From: Chloroflexota bacterium
GTDB taxonomy: Bacteria; Chloroflexota; UBA11872; VXOZ01
Reading direction: 5' to 3'
NCBI GenBank assembly: GCA_958295775.1
Contig: CATQHC010000002.1
Coordinates: 1,221,894-1,285,893 of the forward strand
DNA: 64,000 bases
The translations under genes and the position numbers were made by a program. Below, piece after piece: positions 8,419 through 16,384 of the stretch (position 1 is its first letter; every line of letters begins with the position of its first letter). The notes under the pieces are model-generated. The model was not told where the DNA came from. It saw nothing but the letters and a program-made list of their open reading frames with translations, and made no database searches.

Positions 8419-9145
8419 TTCTGACAGTGTTGCAAGTCTTGCCGTGGAGGCACTGGGGCTGGCCAAGAACTACGGCCCGCAAGTTGCGCTGGATCAAGTA
8501 GAGCTCTCTCTGGGCGAGAATGAGCGTTTGGCCGTCCTCGGCCCCAACGGCTCTGGTAAGACAACGTTGATTTCCGTCCTGAGCACAGCCATGCGACCGT
8601 CGGCGGGCTCGCTGCGCATCATGGGCTACGATAGTACAGATGCTCCGAACGACGTGCGCCGGCACATCGGTGTCGTCGCGCATCGCACCTACCTTTACGA
8701 AGAGCTATCGGCCCGAGAGAACCTCATCTTCTACGGTCGTCTCTTTGGCACTTCCGATCTTGCCGTGCGCGCGGACATGCTGCTAGACCTCGTGGACATA
8801 TACGCGCGCCGCCACGATCAGGTAGGCAGCCTTTCCCGCGGTATGCAACAGCGCGTGGCGCTTGCGCGGGCACTAGTACACGATCCCGCCGTGCTTCTGC
8901 TCGACGAACCGGACACGGGCTTGGATCAGGAACACCTCGATCTGCTTGCTTCTCTTGTAACCGGCAGCAAGATTCCACCGCGAGCCGTTATCCTCACCAC
9001 GCACAATCTGGAGCGTGCGCTCGACCTCTGTCACCGGGTTGCGGTGCTTGCGCAAGGGAGGCTCGCGTACCAAGCCGATAGCGCTTCCCTCGATCGCACG
9101 GCATTGCTTGACGCCTATCGCCGCCTGGCAGGAGCAGCGCTGTGA
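8411..9145 (+). CDS. ccmA: CcmABCD haem-handling ABC transporter, ATPase subunit CcmA
   Basis: A 244-residue ABC ATPase. It has Walker A GPNGSGKTT, signature LSRGMQQRVALARAL, Walker B VLLLDEPDTGLD and switch His in LTTHNLE. I chose the ATG at 8411 (MGDSDSV), which overlaps the stop of the upstream gene by 8 bases. A longer frame opens at 8300 but lies wholly inside the previous coding sequence. CcmA with CcmB drives ATP-dependent release of holo-CcmE from CcmC/CcmD. It is slightly longer than E. coli CcmA (about 205), as is common outside proteobacteria. The stop overlaps the ccmB start (GTGA at 9142), so the two are translationally coupled. Confidence 0.9.
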   Translation: MGDSDSVASLAVEALGLAKNYGPQVALDQVELSLGENERLAVLGPNGSGKTTLISVLSTAMRPSAGSLRIMGYDSTDAPNDVRRHIGVVAHRTYLYEELSARENLIFYGRLFGTSDLAVRADMLLDLVDIYARRHDQVGSLSRGMQQRVALARALVHDPAVLLLDEPDTGLDQEHLDLLASLVTGSKIPPRAVILTTHNLERALDLCHRVAVLAQGRLAYQADSASLDRTALLDAYRRLAGAAL

Positions 9146-9810
9146 ACCTTGCCGTACGACAGGTATTGGCGGTGGTTCATAAAGACCTCATGGTGGAGAT
9201 GCGCGCGCGGGACCTGCTGAACGTGATGCTGACGTTTGCGGTGCTCTCGCTAATTATCTTCAACCTTGCCTTGGATTTGCGGGGGCCGACGGTACAGGAA
9301 GTGGGGCCGGGGTTGCTGTGGCTCACAATCGCCTTTGCCGCCATTCTGGGTATGGGGCGGACATTCGTGCGGGAGCATGACCGCGGCACGCTTGCCGGAC
9401 TACTGCTCGCGCCTATCGACCGGGGCACGCTCTTTGTTGCGAAGCTGCTCGCCAATCTCATCTTCCTCTTAATCATGGAAGCGGTTGCCCTGCCCATGTT
9501 CGCGTTGCTGTTCAATCTGCCGGTGCTCCGGCCGTCAGTGATTCTCATAACTGTGTGTGGCACGCTGGGCTTTGCCATTCTGGGCACAACGTTCTCTGCC
9601 ATGGCGGCGCACAGCCGCGCGCGCGAAGCGTTGCTGCCGCTCTTGCTCTTGCCCACGACCGTACCCATACTCATCGGCGCCGTACAGGCCACCAGCAATG
9701 CAATCAATGGCGCGGAAGGCGGACCGCCCTGGCTGGGCCTGCTCATTGCCTTCGACGTGATTTTCTTCACCGTCTCCTACTTGCTCTTTGCATTCGCAGT
9801 CGAAGGATGA
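9142..9810 (+). CDS. ccmB: CcmB, membrane subunit of the CcmABCD complex
   Basis: A 222-residue protein with about six membrane helices and the CcmB opening RQVLAVVHKDLMVEMRARD. A conserved stretch of the family, TFVREHDRGTLAGLLLAP, lies about residues 73-90, and PLLLLPTTVPILIGAVQAT lies in the second half. CcmB forms the transmembrane channel-like partner of CcmA in holo-CcmE release at the cytoplasmic membrane. GTG start overlapping the ccmA stop by four bases. Length matches the family (220 residues). A 240-base gap without a gene follows before ccmC. Confidence 0.93.
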   Translation: MNLAVRQVLAVVHKDLMVEMRARDLLNVMLTFAVLSLIIFNLALDLRGPTVQEVGPGLLWLTIAFAAILGMGRTFVREHDRGTLAGLLLAPIDRGTLFVAKLLANLIFLLIMEAVALPMFALLFNLPVLRPSVILITVCGTLGFAILGTTFSAMAAHSRAREALLPLLLLPTTVPILIGAVQATSNAINGAEGGPPWLGLLIAFDVIFFTVSYLLFAFAVEG

Positions 9811-10050
9811 GCTTATTCCCTCGATTGGCAAGGAACCGTTCGTGCTTCGCACTCAGAGCCCCCATATATTTGAAGTTAGCCAAACGGAACTGCGTATTCA
9901 CTTGTGCGTCCTTCAGAAGAAAGAACCTGCGTCATGGGCTAAGAGCCGTTTAGTCTTCCGAACGCTATACTTTAATGCAGCCGGTGATGACGTTCCCGCG
10001 AGCGCACAAGTTGGCGCGGATGGCGCTGGCTACAGTTACAATGCGATGCC

Positions 10051-10782
10051 ATGTCCTTGCAGGAAAGGAATAGAACGGCGGTGAAAAGAATTGAAAAAGG
10101 TGAGCGGCGATGGGTAGATGACATTCTTGGCGTTGCCACGTTGGTCGGCATGGTGGCGGCACTCTGGTTGGTCTTTGTCTACACGCCCGTAGAGCTTGTG
10201 CAGGGCGCCGTGCAGAAGGTCTTCTACATCCACCTTGCCTCGATTTGGAACGCATACTTGAGTTTCTTCCTTGTCTTCGTAGCGAGCATCCTCTATCTGC
10301 GACGGCCAAGTGCGGCTACAGATCGTTTCGCGCGCGCTTGGGCGGAAATCGGCGTGGTGTTCACGACCATCACACTCATCAGCGGCGCGATTTGGGGCAA
10401 GCCAACCTGGGGCACGTACTGGACGTGGGATCCCCGGCTTACCACCACGCTCCTCCTCTGGCTCATCTACGTGGTGTACATCATGCTGCGCGGCTTTGTG
10501 GACGATCCCGAGCGCGGGCGGCGCTACGCTGCAATCGTAGGCATCATCGGCTTCATCGACGTGCCCATCGTGCACATGTCCGTACGCTGGTGGCGCACGC
10601 TGCATCCCGATCCAATCGTAGCCAGACTAGAGGGTCCGGAGTTGCCAATGAGCATGTGGTACACGGTGCTCTTTTGCATTGTGGTCTTTACACTTTTGGC
10701 AGTCTTCTTGGTGCGTCAGCGCCTGCAAATCGACGAGTTGCGGGAAAGCCTCCTCGCGCTACGTTTGTCCCCGAGACAATAA
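10051..10782 (+). CDS. ccmC: CcmC haem-delivery protein
   Basis: A 243-residue six-helix membrane protein of the haem-handling superfamily. It contains the WWD-type stretch TYWTWDPRLT, a first conserved His in FYIHLASIW and a second in DVPIVHMSVRWW, the usual axial haem ligands. CcmC loads haem onto CcmE. The frame starts at ATG 10051, but a GTG at 10081 has the better ribosome site (AGGAAAGG twelve bases upstream), so the protein may be ten residues shorter. It follows ccmB after a 240-base gap and is followed 17 bases later by a ccmD-like gene. Confidence 0.93.
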   Translation: MSLQERNRTAVKRIEKGERRWVDDILGVATLVGMVAALWLVFVYTPVELVQGAVQKVFYIHLASIWNAYLSFFLVFVASILYLRRPSAATDRFARAWAEIGVVFTTITLISGAIWGKPTWGTYWTWDPRLTTTLLLWLIYVVYIMLRGFVDDPERGRRYAAIVGIIGFIDVPIVHMSVRWWRTLHPDPIVARLEGPELPMSMWYTVLFCIVVFTLLAVFLVRQRLQIDELRESLLALRLSPRQ

Positions 10783-10799
10783 GGAACAGGAGCAACTCT

Positions 10800-10979
10800 A
10801 TGGACACGCTACAAAACCTTGACTACCTCTTCGCCGCGTTTGCCATTCTCTGGGTGGTGATCTTCGGCTATTTCTTCTACATCACAAGACAACTGGGTGA
10901 GCTGCGGCGCGAGGTCAAGGCGCTCCACGAAGAACGCGTACGTGATGCGTCAGACCCGGATGCACCGTCAGGGTCCTAG
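10800..10979 (+). CDS. ccmD: CcmD-like small membrane protein
   Basis: A 59-residue protein with one membrane helix (AAFAILWVVIFGYFFYI, about residues 12-30) followed by a basic amphipathic helix (GELRREVKALHEER). This is the topology and length of CcmD, the small subunit that helps release holo-CcmE from CcmC. The ATG at 10800 has a good AGGAG seven bases upstream. It lies immediately after ccmC. It is only the tail of a longer open frame that otherwise shadows ccmC. Sequence identity within CcmD is low, so the call depends on position and topology. Confidence 0.85.
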   Translation: MDTLQNLDYLFAAFAILWVVIFGYFFYITRQLGELRREVKALHEERVRDASDPDAPSGS

Positions 10980-11063
10980 CTCTTGTTTTCAACTAAACGG
11001 CATCACGGTCTTTCGCGGCTCGTCGGAAGCAAGACATGCGCGCCGGAGTGCCGCTTCATCATG

Positions 11064-11092
11064 TTGGCACCTGTCAGGGTGCGTGTTATCCT
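11064..11092 (+). promoter_or_regulatory. Putative sigma-70 promoter for the ATP-grasp/kamA genes
   Basis: TTGGCA (11064-11069) and TATCCT (11087-11092) are separated by 17 bases, about 48 bases before the ATG at 11140, in the gap after ccmD. This is pattern recognition only. Confidence 0.4.
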
Positions 11093-11139
11093 ATAAATAC
11101 TGAAGTAATGGCGCAATCCAAGAATCCGAGAGAGTTTCA

Positions 11140-12657
11140 ATGACGGAAGACGGGTCATGTACGACAGCCCAGACAGAGAGTCGAAAGAACCAGACGAGTG
11201 AAGGTTCTGGAGGGTCCGCCGCCGTAACTACCCTTACGGAATCCGACGCGCGTGCGCGCAGTCTGGCGCTCAATGACCGCGTTCCCGCGAGCGGGTTGTT
11301 TGGCGAGGCGAGCCGGCCCCTTGTAGAGGGCTCCCGCGCCTCATGGCGCATTGCGCCCGAGCCGTTCCTTATCACTCCCGAGAGCTACGCGCGTTTGCAG
11401 CAATTGGGAGACCGTCTGCTAGCGTTCTATAGCGCTGCAAACCGCCTTTACCGGCGCAGCGTGCGCGGCACAATTCCCTCGTTCTTTCACGAGTATCTCG
11501 ATCGGGGCAAGAGCGAGACCGTAGTCGATTACGGGCGCATGAACCGCTTCCGGCGCGACCTGCCCGGCGTGATCCGTCCCGATCTCCTCCTGACGGCCGA
11601 CGGCGTAAAGGCCGCTGAATTAGATTCCGTACCCGGCGGTATCGGCCTCACCGGCAGCATGCAGCAGCACTACAGCAGCCTGGGTTTCACCATGGTGGGC
11701 GGCAGCAACGGCATGGCTGAAGGCTTTGCCGCCACGATTCGCAGCTACGCTGGGAACAACGACCCCCAGCTTGCGATTGCGGTTTCAGACGAGTCCGCCG
11801 ACTACCGCCCGGAGATGCAATGGCTTTCCGATCAATTGCGGGAGCTGGGCATGAGCAGCGCCTGCACCAGGCCGGAAGACATTGTCATGCGCGACGATGG
11901 GCTTTACCTGGACGACCGTCTGATTGACACGCTTTATCGATTCTTAGAGCTCTTCGATCTGAAGAATATTCCTAACTACGATCTGTTGCTCTACGCCGTG
12001 CGCAAGCAACTGGTCGTAATGACGCCGCCGCTCAAAGCATATCTTGAGGAGAAGTTGCTCTTCGGGCTCTTCCATCATCCGGTGTTGGCTGAATTCTGGA
12101 TGCAGGAGATGGGGAAAGAGACCGTTGCCGCCCTGCAACGCGTGATTCCACAGACCTGGATACTGGACCCGCGGCCGTTGCCGCCCCACGCGGTTATCCC
12201 GGGTCTGGAAGTCGCGAAGAAACCCGTATCGGACTGGAAGCAACTCTTGGGGTTGGGGCAGGCAGAGCGGCGCTTGGTCATCAAGCCTTCCGGCTACTCT
12301 GCCGCTGCCTGGGGCAGCCGGGGCGTCACCATCGGCCACGACCATCCAGAAGCGGAGTGGGATGAAGCCGTGCAGACGGCGCTTGACGCTTTCGAAACGA
12401 CACCCCACGTCCTACAGAAATTCCACCACGGCAACCGCTACGGCACCCGGTACTACGACTTTGCGCAGGACTCTGTGCGCAAGATGAACGGCCGCGTGCG
12501 GTTGAGTCCGTATTACTTCGTTGCGAATGACGAGACTACCCTCGCCGGCATTCTCGTCACCGTCGTGCCGGCGGACAAGAAACTCATCCACGGCATGGTC
12601 GACGCCGTGATGGTGCCGGCCGCCATAAGCGAGAGCGGCGTAAGTCTCGACCTTTAA
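11140..12657 (+). CDS. ATP-grasp-like ligase (circularly permuted type), paired with kamA
   Basis: A 505-residue soluble protein that I do not recognise as a named enzyme. The first ~70 residues look disordered. A middle segment has AELDSVPGGIGLTGSMQ, similar to the substrate-binding loop of circularly permuted ATP-grasp proteins (glutathionylspermidine-synthase fold). A later segment, RRLVIKPSGYSAAAWGSRGV, resembles the ATP-binding Lys-Pro and glycine-rich loop, followed by ALDAFETTPHVLQKF. If so, it would join a carboxylate to an amine using ATP. It lies 39 bases upstream of lysine 2,3-aminomutase on the same strand, which points to lysine or beta-lysine as a substrate. That link is inference. 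Confidence 0.6.
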   Translation: MTEDGSCTTAQTESRKNQTSEGSGGSAAVTTLTESDARARSLALNDRVPASGLFGEASRPLVEGSRASWRIAPEPFLITPESYARLQQLGDRLLAFYSAANRLYRRSVRGTIPSFFHEYLDRGKSETVVDYGRMNRFRRDLPGVIRPDLLLTADGVKAAELDSVPGGIGLTGSMQQHYSSLGFTMVGGSNGMAEGFAATIRSYAGNNDPQLAIAVSDESADYRPEMQWLSDQLRELGMSSACTRPEDIVMRDDGLYLDDRLIDTLYRFLELFDLKNIPNYDLLLYAVRKQLVVMTPPLKAYLEEKLLFGLFHHPVLAEFWMQEMGKETVAALQRVIPQTWILDPRPLPPHAVIPGLEVAKKPVSDWKQLLGLGQAERRLVIKPSGYSAAAWGSRGVTIGHDHPEAEWDEAVQTALDAFETTPHVLQKFHHGNRYGTRYYDFAQDSVRKMNGRVRLSPYYFVANDETTLAGILVTVVPADKKLIHGMVDAVMVPAAISESGVSLDL

Positions 12658-12696
12658 AGCGCTAGCCCTAGGGCAAATGGAGAATAGGGAACCGGC

Positions 12697-13914
12697 ATGG
12701 CAATCTCACAATCTCAAGTGAAACGAGACAAAGAAGAGTGGCAGGAACTCCTTGCGGCTGGCATCAACCGGCCTGAGAAGCTCATTGCCGAACTTGGCGA
12801 GCGGCTTGGTTTGGACGACGAGACTGCCGCCAGCTTGCACAAAAACTTCCCGGTGCGGATTAACCCCTACTACCTTGGCTTGATTGATGAGGTCAATGAT
12901 CCCATCTGGCGTCAGGCCATTCCCGATGAGATGGAACTCGACCACAGCGATTCATTCACGACGATGGACCCGCTGGCCGAGGATATGGACTCGCCGGTGC
13001 CTTACCTGACGCACCGGTACCCCGACCGGGTGCTCATGGTCGTGCAGTTGCAGTGCGCCATGTATTGCCGCTTCTGCACGCGCCGCCGCGAAGTGGGCAG
13101 CCGCAATGCCGTCACCAAAGCTGACTGGGACCGGCAGATCCAATATATCGCTGAGAACCCGGAAGTCCGCGATGTCATCATTTCCGGCGGCGACCCCTTT
13201 ATGCTGCTCGACCACCAGATCGACTACATTCTCAAGAATCTGCGTGCGATTCCGCACATGGAAATCATCCGCCTGGACTCTCGCATGCCCGTCACCTTGC
13301 CCCAACGCGTGACGGAAAACCTCTGCAAGATCATTCAGCGCTATCACCCGGTCTACCTGAACACCCACTTCAACCACCCGCGTGAAGTTACGCCTGAGTC
13401 TTCACGCGCGTGCGAACTCATGAACGATCACGGGGTTCCCGTGGGCAATCAGAGTGTGCTGCTGCGCGGCGTAAACGACGATCCTGAGACCATGAAAACC
13501 TTGGTCCAAGAACTGCTGAAAATTCGCGTCAAACCCTACTATCTTTACCAGGCCGACCTGGTGACCGGTACCAGCCACTTCCGCACCGCCGTTGAGAAAG
13601 GCCTGGAGATTATCAAGGCCATCCAGGGCCACACCAGCGGCATGGCTGTGCCGCACTACGTGATCGACGCGCCCCAGGGCGGCGGCAAGATTCCGGTGAC
13701 GCCCGATTTCATCCAAGAAATCACCGAAAATGAAATCGTGCTGAAGAACTACGAAGGCAACGTCTACCGCTATCCCATAAACGCGGAAGTGCCGAACGCC
13801 CAGGAAACGAAGCTGTCCCAGGCGCACACCAATGGCAAGGGCAACGGCGATCTCGTCGAAGACTGCAGCCCTGCGGCTGAAGACGGCAGCGCCGCAGGTA
13901 CGGATGCGAGTTAG
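12697..13914 (+). CDS. kamA: Lysine 2,3-aminomutase (radical SAM, PLP)
   Basis: A 405-residue radical SAM enzyme converting L-lysine to L-beta-lysine. The [4Fe-4S] motif is Cys120-x3-Cys124-x2-Cys127 (QCAMYCRFCTRRREVG). The PLP lysine is Lys331 in DAPQGGGKIPV. Asp287 (YQADLV) and Asp324 (VIDAPQ) fall at exactly the spacings of Clostridium Asp293 and Asp330, which bind the epsilon-amino group of lysine. Glutamate 2,3-aminomutases have Lys and Asn there, so lysine is the predicted substrate. Length suits stand-alone KamA rather than the shorter EpmB. ATG start behind GAGAATAGGG. No ablB-type acetyltransferase follows, so the product's fate is open; the upstream ATP-grasp gene is a candidate user. 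The final ~35 residues are a polar extension. Confidence 0.92.
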   Translation: MAISQSQVKRDKEEWQELLAAGINRPEKLIAELGERLGLDDETAASLHKNFPVRINPYYLGLIDEVNDPIWRQAIPDEMELDHSDSFTTMDPLAEDMDSPVPYLTHRYPDRVLMVVQLQCAMYCRFCTRRREVGSRNAVTKADWDRQIQYIAENPEVRDVIISGGDPFMLLDHQIDYILKNLRAIPHMEIIRLDSRMPVTLPQRVTENLCKIIQRYHPVYLNTHFNHPREVTPESSRACELMNDHGVPVGNQSVLLRGVNDDPETMKTLVQELLKIRVKPYYLYQADLVTGTSHFRTAVEKGLEIIKAIQGHTSGMAVPHYVIDAPQGGGKIPVTPDFIQEITENEIVLKNYEGNVYRYPINAEVPNAQETKLSQAHTNGKGNGDLVEDCSPAAEDGSAAGTDAS

Positions 13915-13981
13915 CGGATGTCTGCGTAGCAGTAGGTGCTTGCGACAACTGTCCTGAACCCTCGACAAAGAAGCATCCCCT

Positions 13982-15031
13982 TTGAAGACCCCGCTCCGCA
14001 TTGCCGCCGTCGGCTTGGAGCACGATGAAATCTACCGCGTGCTCGACCGGCTACGCCATCATGAAGAAGCCGACCTGAAGGCAATTGCCGAACGCAGCGG
14101 ACGCCTGCGCATGGCTGCGGCAGGCCGCTATCGCGTACCCGTCTTTCCGCGCCTGGCGCCGCTCTTGGATAAGACCGACGTAGACTCCGTCCTCGTTGCC
14201 ACGGCCAACGGCGACAAGGCGGCCGCAGTCCAGGAAGCCTTGCACGCGGGCAAGCACGTCATCGCCCATGCCCCGCTCGCGATTACGTTGGAGCAACTTG
14301 CTGCCGTGGAAGAAGCACAGGAGGCCACCGACGCCGCGCTGGTCATGCTGCTGCCGCAGCGCTTCACGCCGGCCTACGTGCAACTGCGGGACGTGGTTGC
14401 ACAGGGAGAGCTTGGCGCCATCAGCCAGGTGGTGATCATAAACTCGCAGAAGGTCGCGGCAACCCCCCGCACCCAGGCGTTCTACGCCACCAAGACGCAC
14501 GGCGGCGTGCTGACGACTCTGGCAGTCCACGACATCGACGTGTTGCGCTGGCTGGGTGGAGAAGTGACCGTCGCCTACGCCGCGACCCAGTGCCACGGTC
14601 TCACCGAGCAGCCGGACTTCGAAGACGCGGGCTTGGTGCGCTGCGCGCTCGCGGGCGGGGGCGAGGGCATAGTCGCGTGCAATTGGCTGGCGCCGGACGG
14701 CGGTGCGCCGTTTCACGAAATCACGGTGATCGGCACCGAAGGCACAGCCTGGGTTCACGGCGGGAAGATGCACGCATTGCGCGGAGACGCCGCAGGACAA
14801 TTGTCCGACGGCGCCGATAGTCAGGGCTACTTTGCCACACACAGTGAAGCCGGAAATGCCTTCCCATCGGCCGCCGGTCAAGCCGACCACGATATTGACG
14901 CAGCAATGCTGAACGCCGCGCTTTCCGCGCTCGGCGCTGCCGACTTGCGCGCAGCGGCCACTACCGCTGCCCTCCGCACAACACGTGCGGCGGTGCAAGC
15001 TCAGCACATTGCCTGGCAGGACGTTGAATAA
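13982..15031 (+). CDS. Gfo/Idh/MocA-family oxidoreductase
   Basis: A 349-residue NAD(P)-dependent dehydrogenase of the Gfo/Idh/MocA type. An N-terminal Rossmann domain begins PLRIAAVGLEHDEIYRVLDR, with ALHAGKHVIAHAPLAI at the usual EKP position (here AHAP, so the common catalytic Lys of EKP is not seen). The C-terminal alpha/beta domain contains THGGVLTTLAVHDIDVLRWL, where HDID supplies the catalytic His-Asp of many members. Substrate is probably a cyclitol or sugar but cannot be named. The TTG start is chosen because conserved sequence begins at once after it; an AAAGAAG stretch lies upstream. It starts 67 bases after kamA and is followed directly by a PfkB kinase. Confidence 0.8.
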   Translation: MKTPLRIAAVGLEHDEIYRVLDRLRHHEEADLKAIAERSGRLRMAAAGRYRVPVFPRLAPLLDKTDVDSVLVATANGDKAAAVQEALHAGKHVIAHAPLAITLEQLAAVEEAQEATDAALVMLLPQRFTPAYVQLRDVVAQGELGAISQVVIINSQKVAATPRTQAFYATKTHGGVLTTLAVHDIDVLRWLGGEVTVAYAATQCHGLTEQPDFEDAGLVRCALAGGGEGIVACNWLAPDGGAPFHEITVIGTEGTAWVHGGKMHALRGDAAGQLSDGADSQGYFATHSEAGNAFPSAAGQADHDIDAAMLNAALSALGAADLRAAATTAALRTTRAAVQAQHIAWQDVE

Positions 15032-15032
15032 C

Positions 15033-15893
15033 GTGCGCGCGTGCGCCTCTGCGACGCCGGATTTTCTCGCAATCGGCCATGCGGCGCGAGACCTGACCCC
15101 TGATGGCTGGCGCTGGGGCGGCACGGTCACCTACGCGGCGCTGCTTGCGCGGGCATGGGGAGTGTCTGCAGCGGTGCTCACTTCCTTGGCAGCAGCAGAC
15201 GAGTCCCGCTACCAAGAATTTCTCGGCAGTGACGTCCTCTTGCACGCGCTCCGCTCACCGACCACCACGACGTTTGAGAACGTCTATACTGCTGCGGGCC
15301 GCCGGCAGCGTTTGCATGCCCAGGCAGCGCGGCTCGAACCGCGCCACGTACCGCAATCCTGGGGCAGCGCGCCAATTGTGCTAGTGGGCCCGCTGTTGAG
15401 CGAGGTCTCTACGCAATTCAGCGGTTTCTTTGCTCAAGACACTTTGGTTGGCATGGCCATCCAGGGGCGCTTGCGCAGTCACCGCCGGGGGAGCATCTAT
15501 GCGCGCCGCTGGCGCCGTGCCCCGCAGGAGTTTGCGGCCTATGACGTGCTCTTTTTTTCAGAAGAAGACGTGCAGGGCAGCGCCGCGCTTGCCGAGAGCT
15601 ACGCGGCCTTGGTTCCCTTGGCGGTGATGACACGGGGCGGTGCCGGCGCAACGCTCTTTGCGCACGGCCGCGTTACGCAACATCCTGCCTTTGCGTCCCG
15701 ACCGGTTGACATGACGGGTGCCGGTGATGTCTTTGCCGCCGCGTTCTTGCTCCACTACGCGGAGAATCGCGATCCGGCAGCAGCCTGCCGCTACGCCAAC
15801 GCCGCCGCGGCCTGCAGCATCGAGCACGCCGGCGCGAGCGGGATTCCGACCCGCGAGCAAGTAGATACACGGCTGCGCTCCACACAGAGATGA
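15033..15893 (+). CDS. PfkB-family carbohydrate kinase
   Basis: About 286 residues from the GTG at 15033; the frame is open further upstream within the Gfo/Idh gene, so the start is not certain. The sequence begins PDFLAIGHAARDLTP, has the N-terminal glycine-rich WGGTVTYAALLARAWG, and ends with the ATP/anion-hole motif VDMTGAGDVFAAAFLLHY, the hallmark of PfkB kinases (Asp of GAGD is the base). The substrate-binding lid is short, as in adenosine- or inositol-kinase-like members. It follows the Gfo/Idh gene within a few bases, so the pair likely acts in one sugar or cyclitol route. Followed by a 490-base repeat-rich spacer. Confidence 0.8.
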   Translation: MRACASATPDFLAIGHAARDLTPDGWRWGGTVTYAALLARAWGVSAAVLTSLAAADESRYQEFLGSDVLLHALRSPTTTTFENVYTAAGRRQRLHAQAARLEPRHVPQSWGSAPIVLVGPLLSEVSTQFSGFFAQDTLVGMAIQGRLRSHRRGSIYARRWRRAPQEFAAYDVLFFSEEDVQGSAALAESYAALVPLAVMTRGGAGATLFAHGRVTQHPAFASRPVDMTGAGDVFAAAFLLHYAENRDPAAACRYANAAAACSIEHAGASGIPTREQVDTRLRSTQR

Positions 15894-15896
15894 GTG

Positions 15897-16384
15897 TTGC
15901 GCATGCGTAGTCGCCTACTGCCGATCGCTGCTGGGACTCTCCGCGCGTTCGCCACCTTGATTTCCTGGAGATTGGCGCCAACCTGACTTAGCGCAAATGC
16001 TTAGCTCTAGAAAGCGGTGGACAAGCCCCCGCGCTACTGCGTTTCTCTTCCTCTCTTCTCGAGGAGATATTTTAATGACCCCGTCGTTCCGGCGAAAAGA
16101 CGGCCCCGTACCTGATACAGGGCCGGAATTCAGAGCGGGCGTGGGCGGCTAGGGATCGCTAGTCATGAAGCTGTTATTCACCCACCAGCCCGACATTCAC
16201 CCAGCAGAAGGGAAAGGGGTTTCGCAAAGGTCTCCCCAGGGAGAGGGAGAGGGCCAGGGTGAGGGTGGATCCCTGTCCTGTATCCCTAACGAACATGGTG
16301 CGACCGGCGCACAACCGCAGCGCCACTCCTGCGCAGGTTGCAGACCTACGCTACCGAAAATGGCAGTAGAATAGATATGTATGG
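15897..16384. repeat. Gene-free spacer carrying three kinds of palindromic repeat
   Basis: No gene is supported here. Three repeat types are visible. At 16013-16041, GGTGGACAAGCCCCCGCGCTA resembles hairpins at 47754-47776 and 56417-56441. At 16081-16138, CGTCGTTCCGGCGAAAAGAC, then a palindrome GGCCCCGTACCTGATACAGGGCC-like core, belongs to the family also seen at 6925-7135 and 50464-50552. At 16235-16268, a GGGAGAGGGAGAGGGCCAGG tract ending in GGTGAGGGTG is one arm of the element present at 52180-52212. These are typical passive intergenic repeats. Confidence 0.6.

Noticed and set aside
10245..10799. Long plus-strand frame overlapping ccmC
   Set aside because: Only its last 59 codons (the ccmD-like part) have a ribosome site and a sensible membrane topology. 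The rest is an Arg/His-rich shadow of ccmC.
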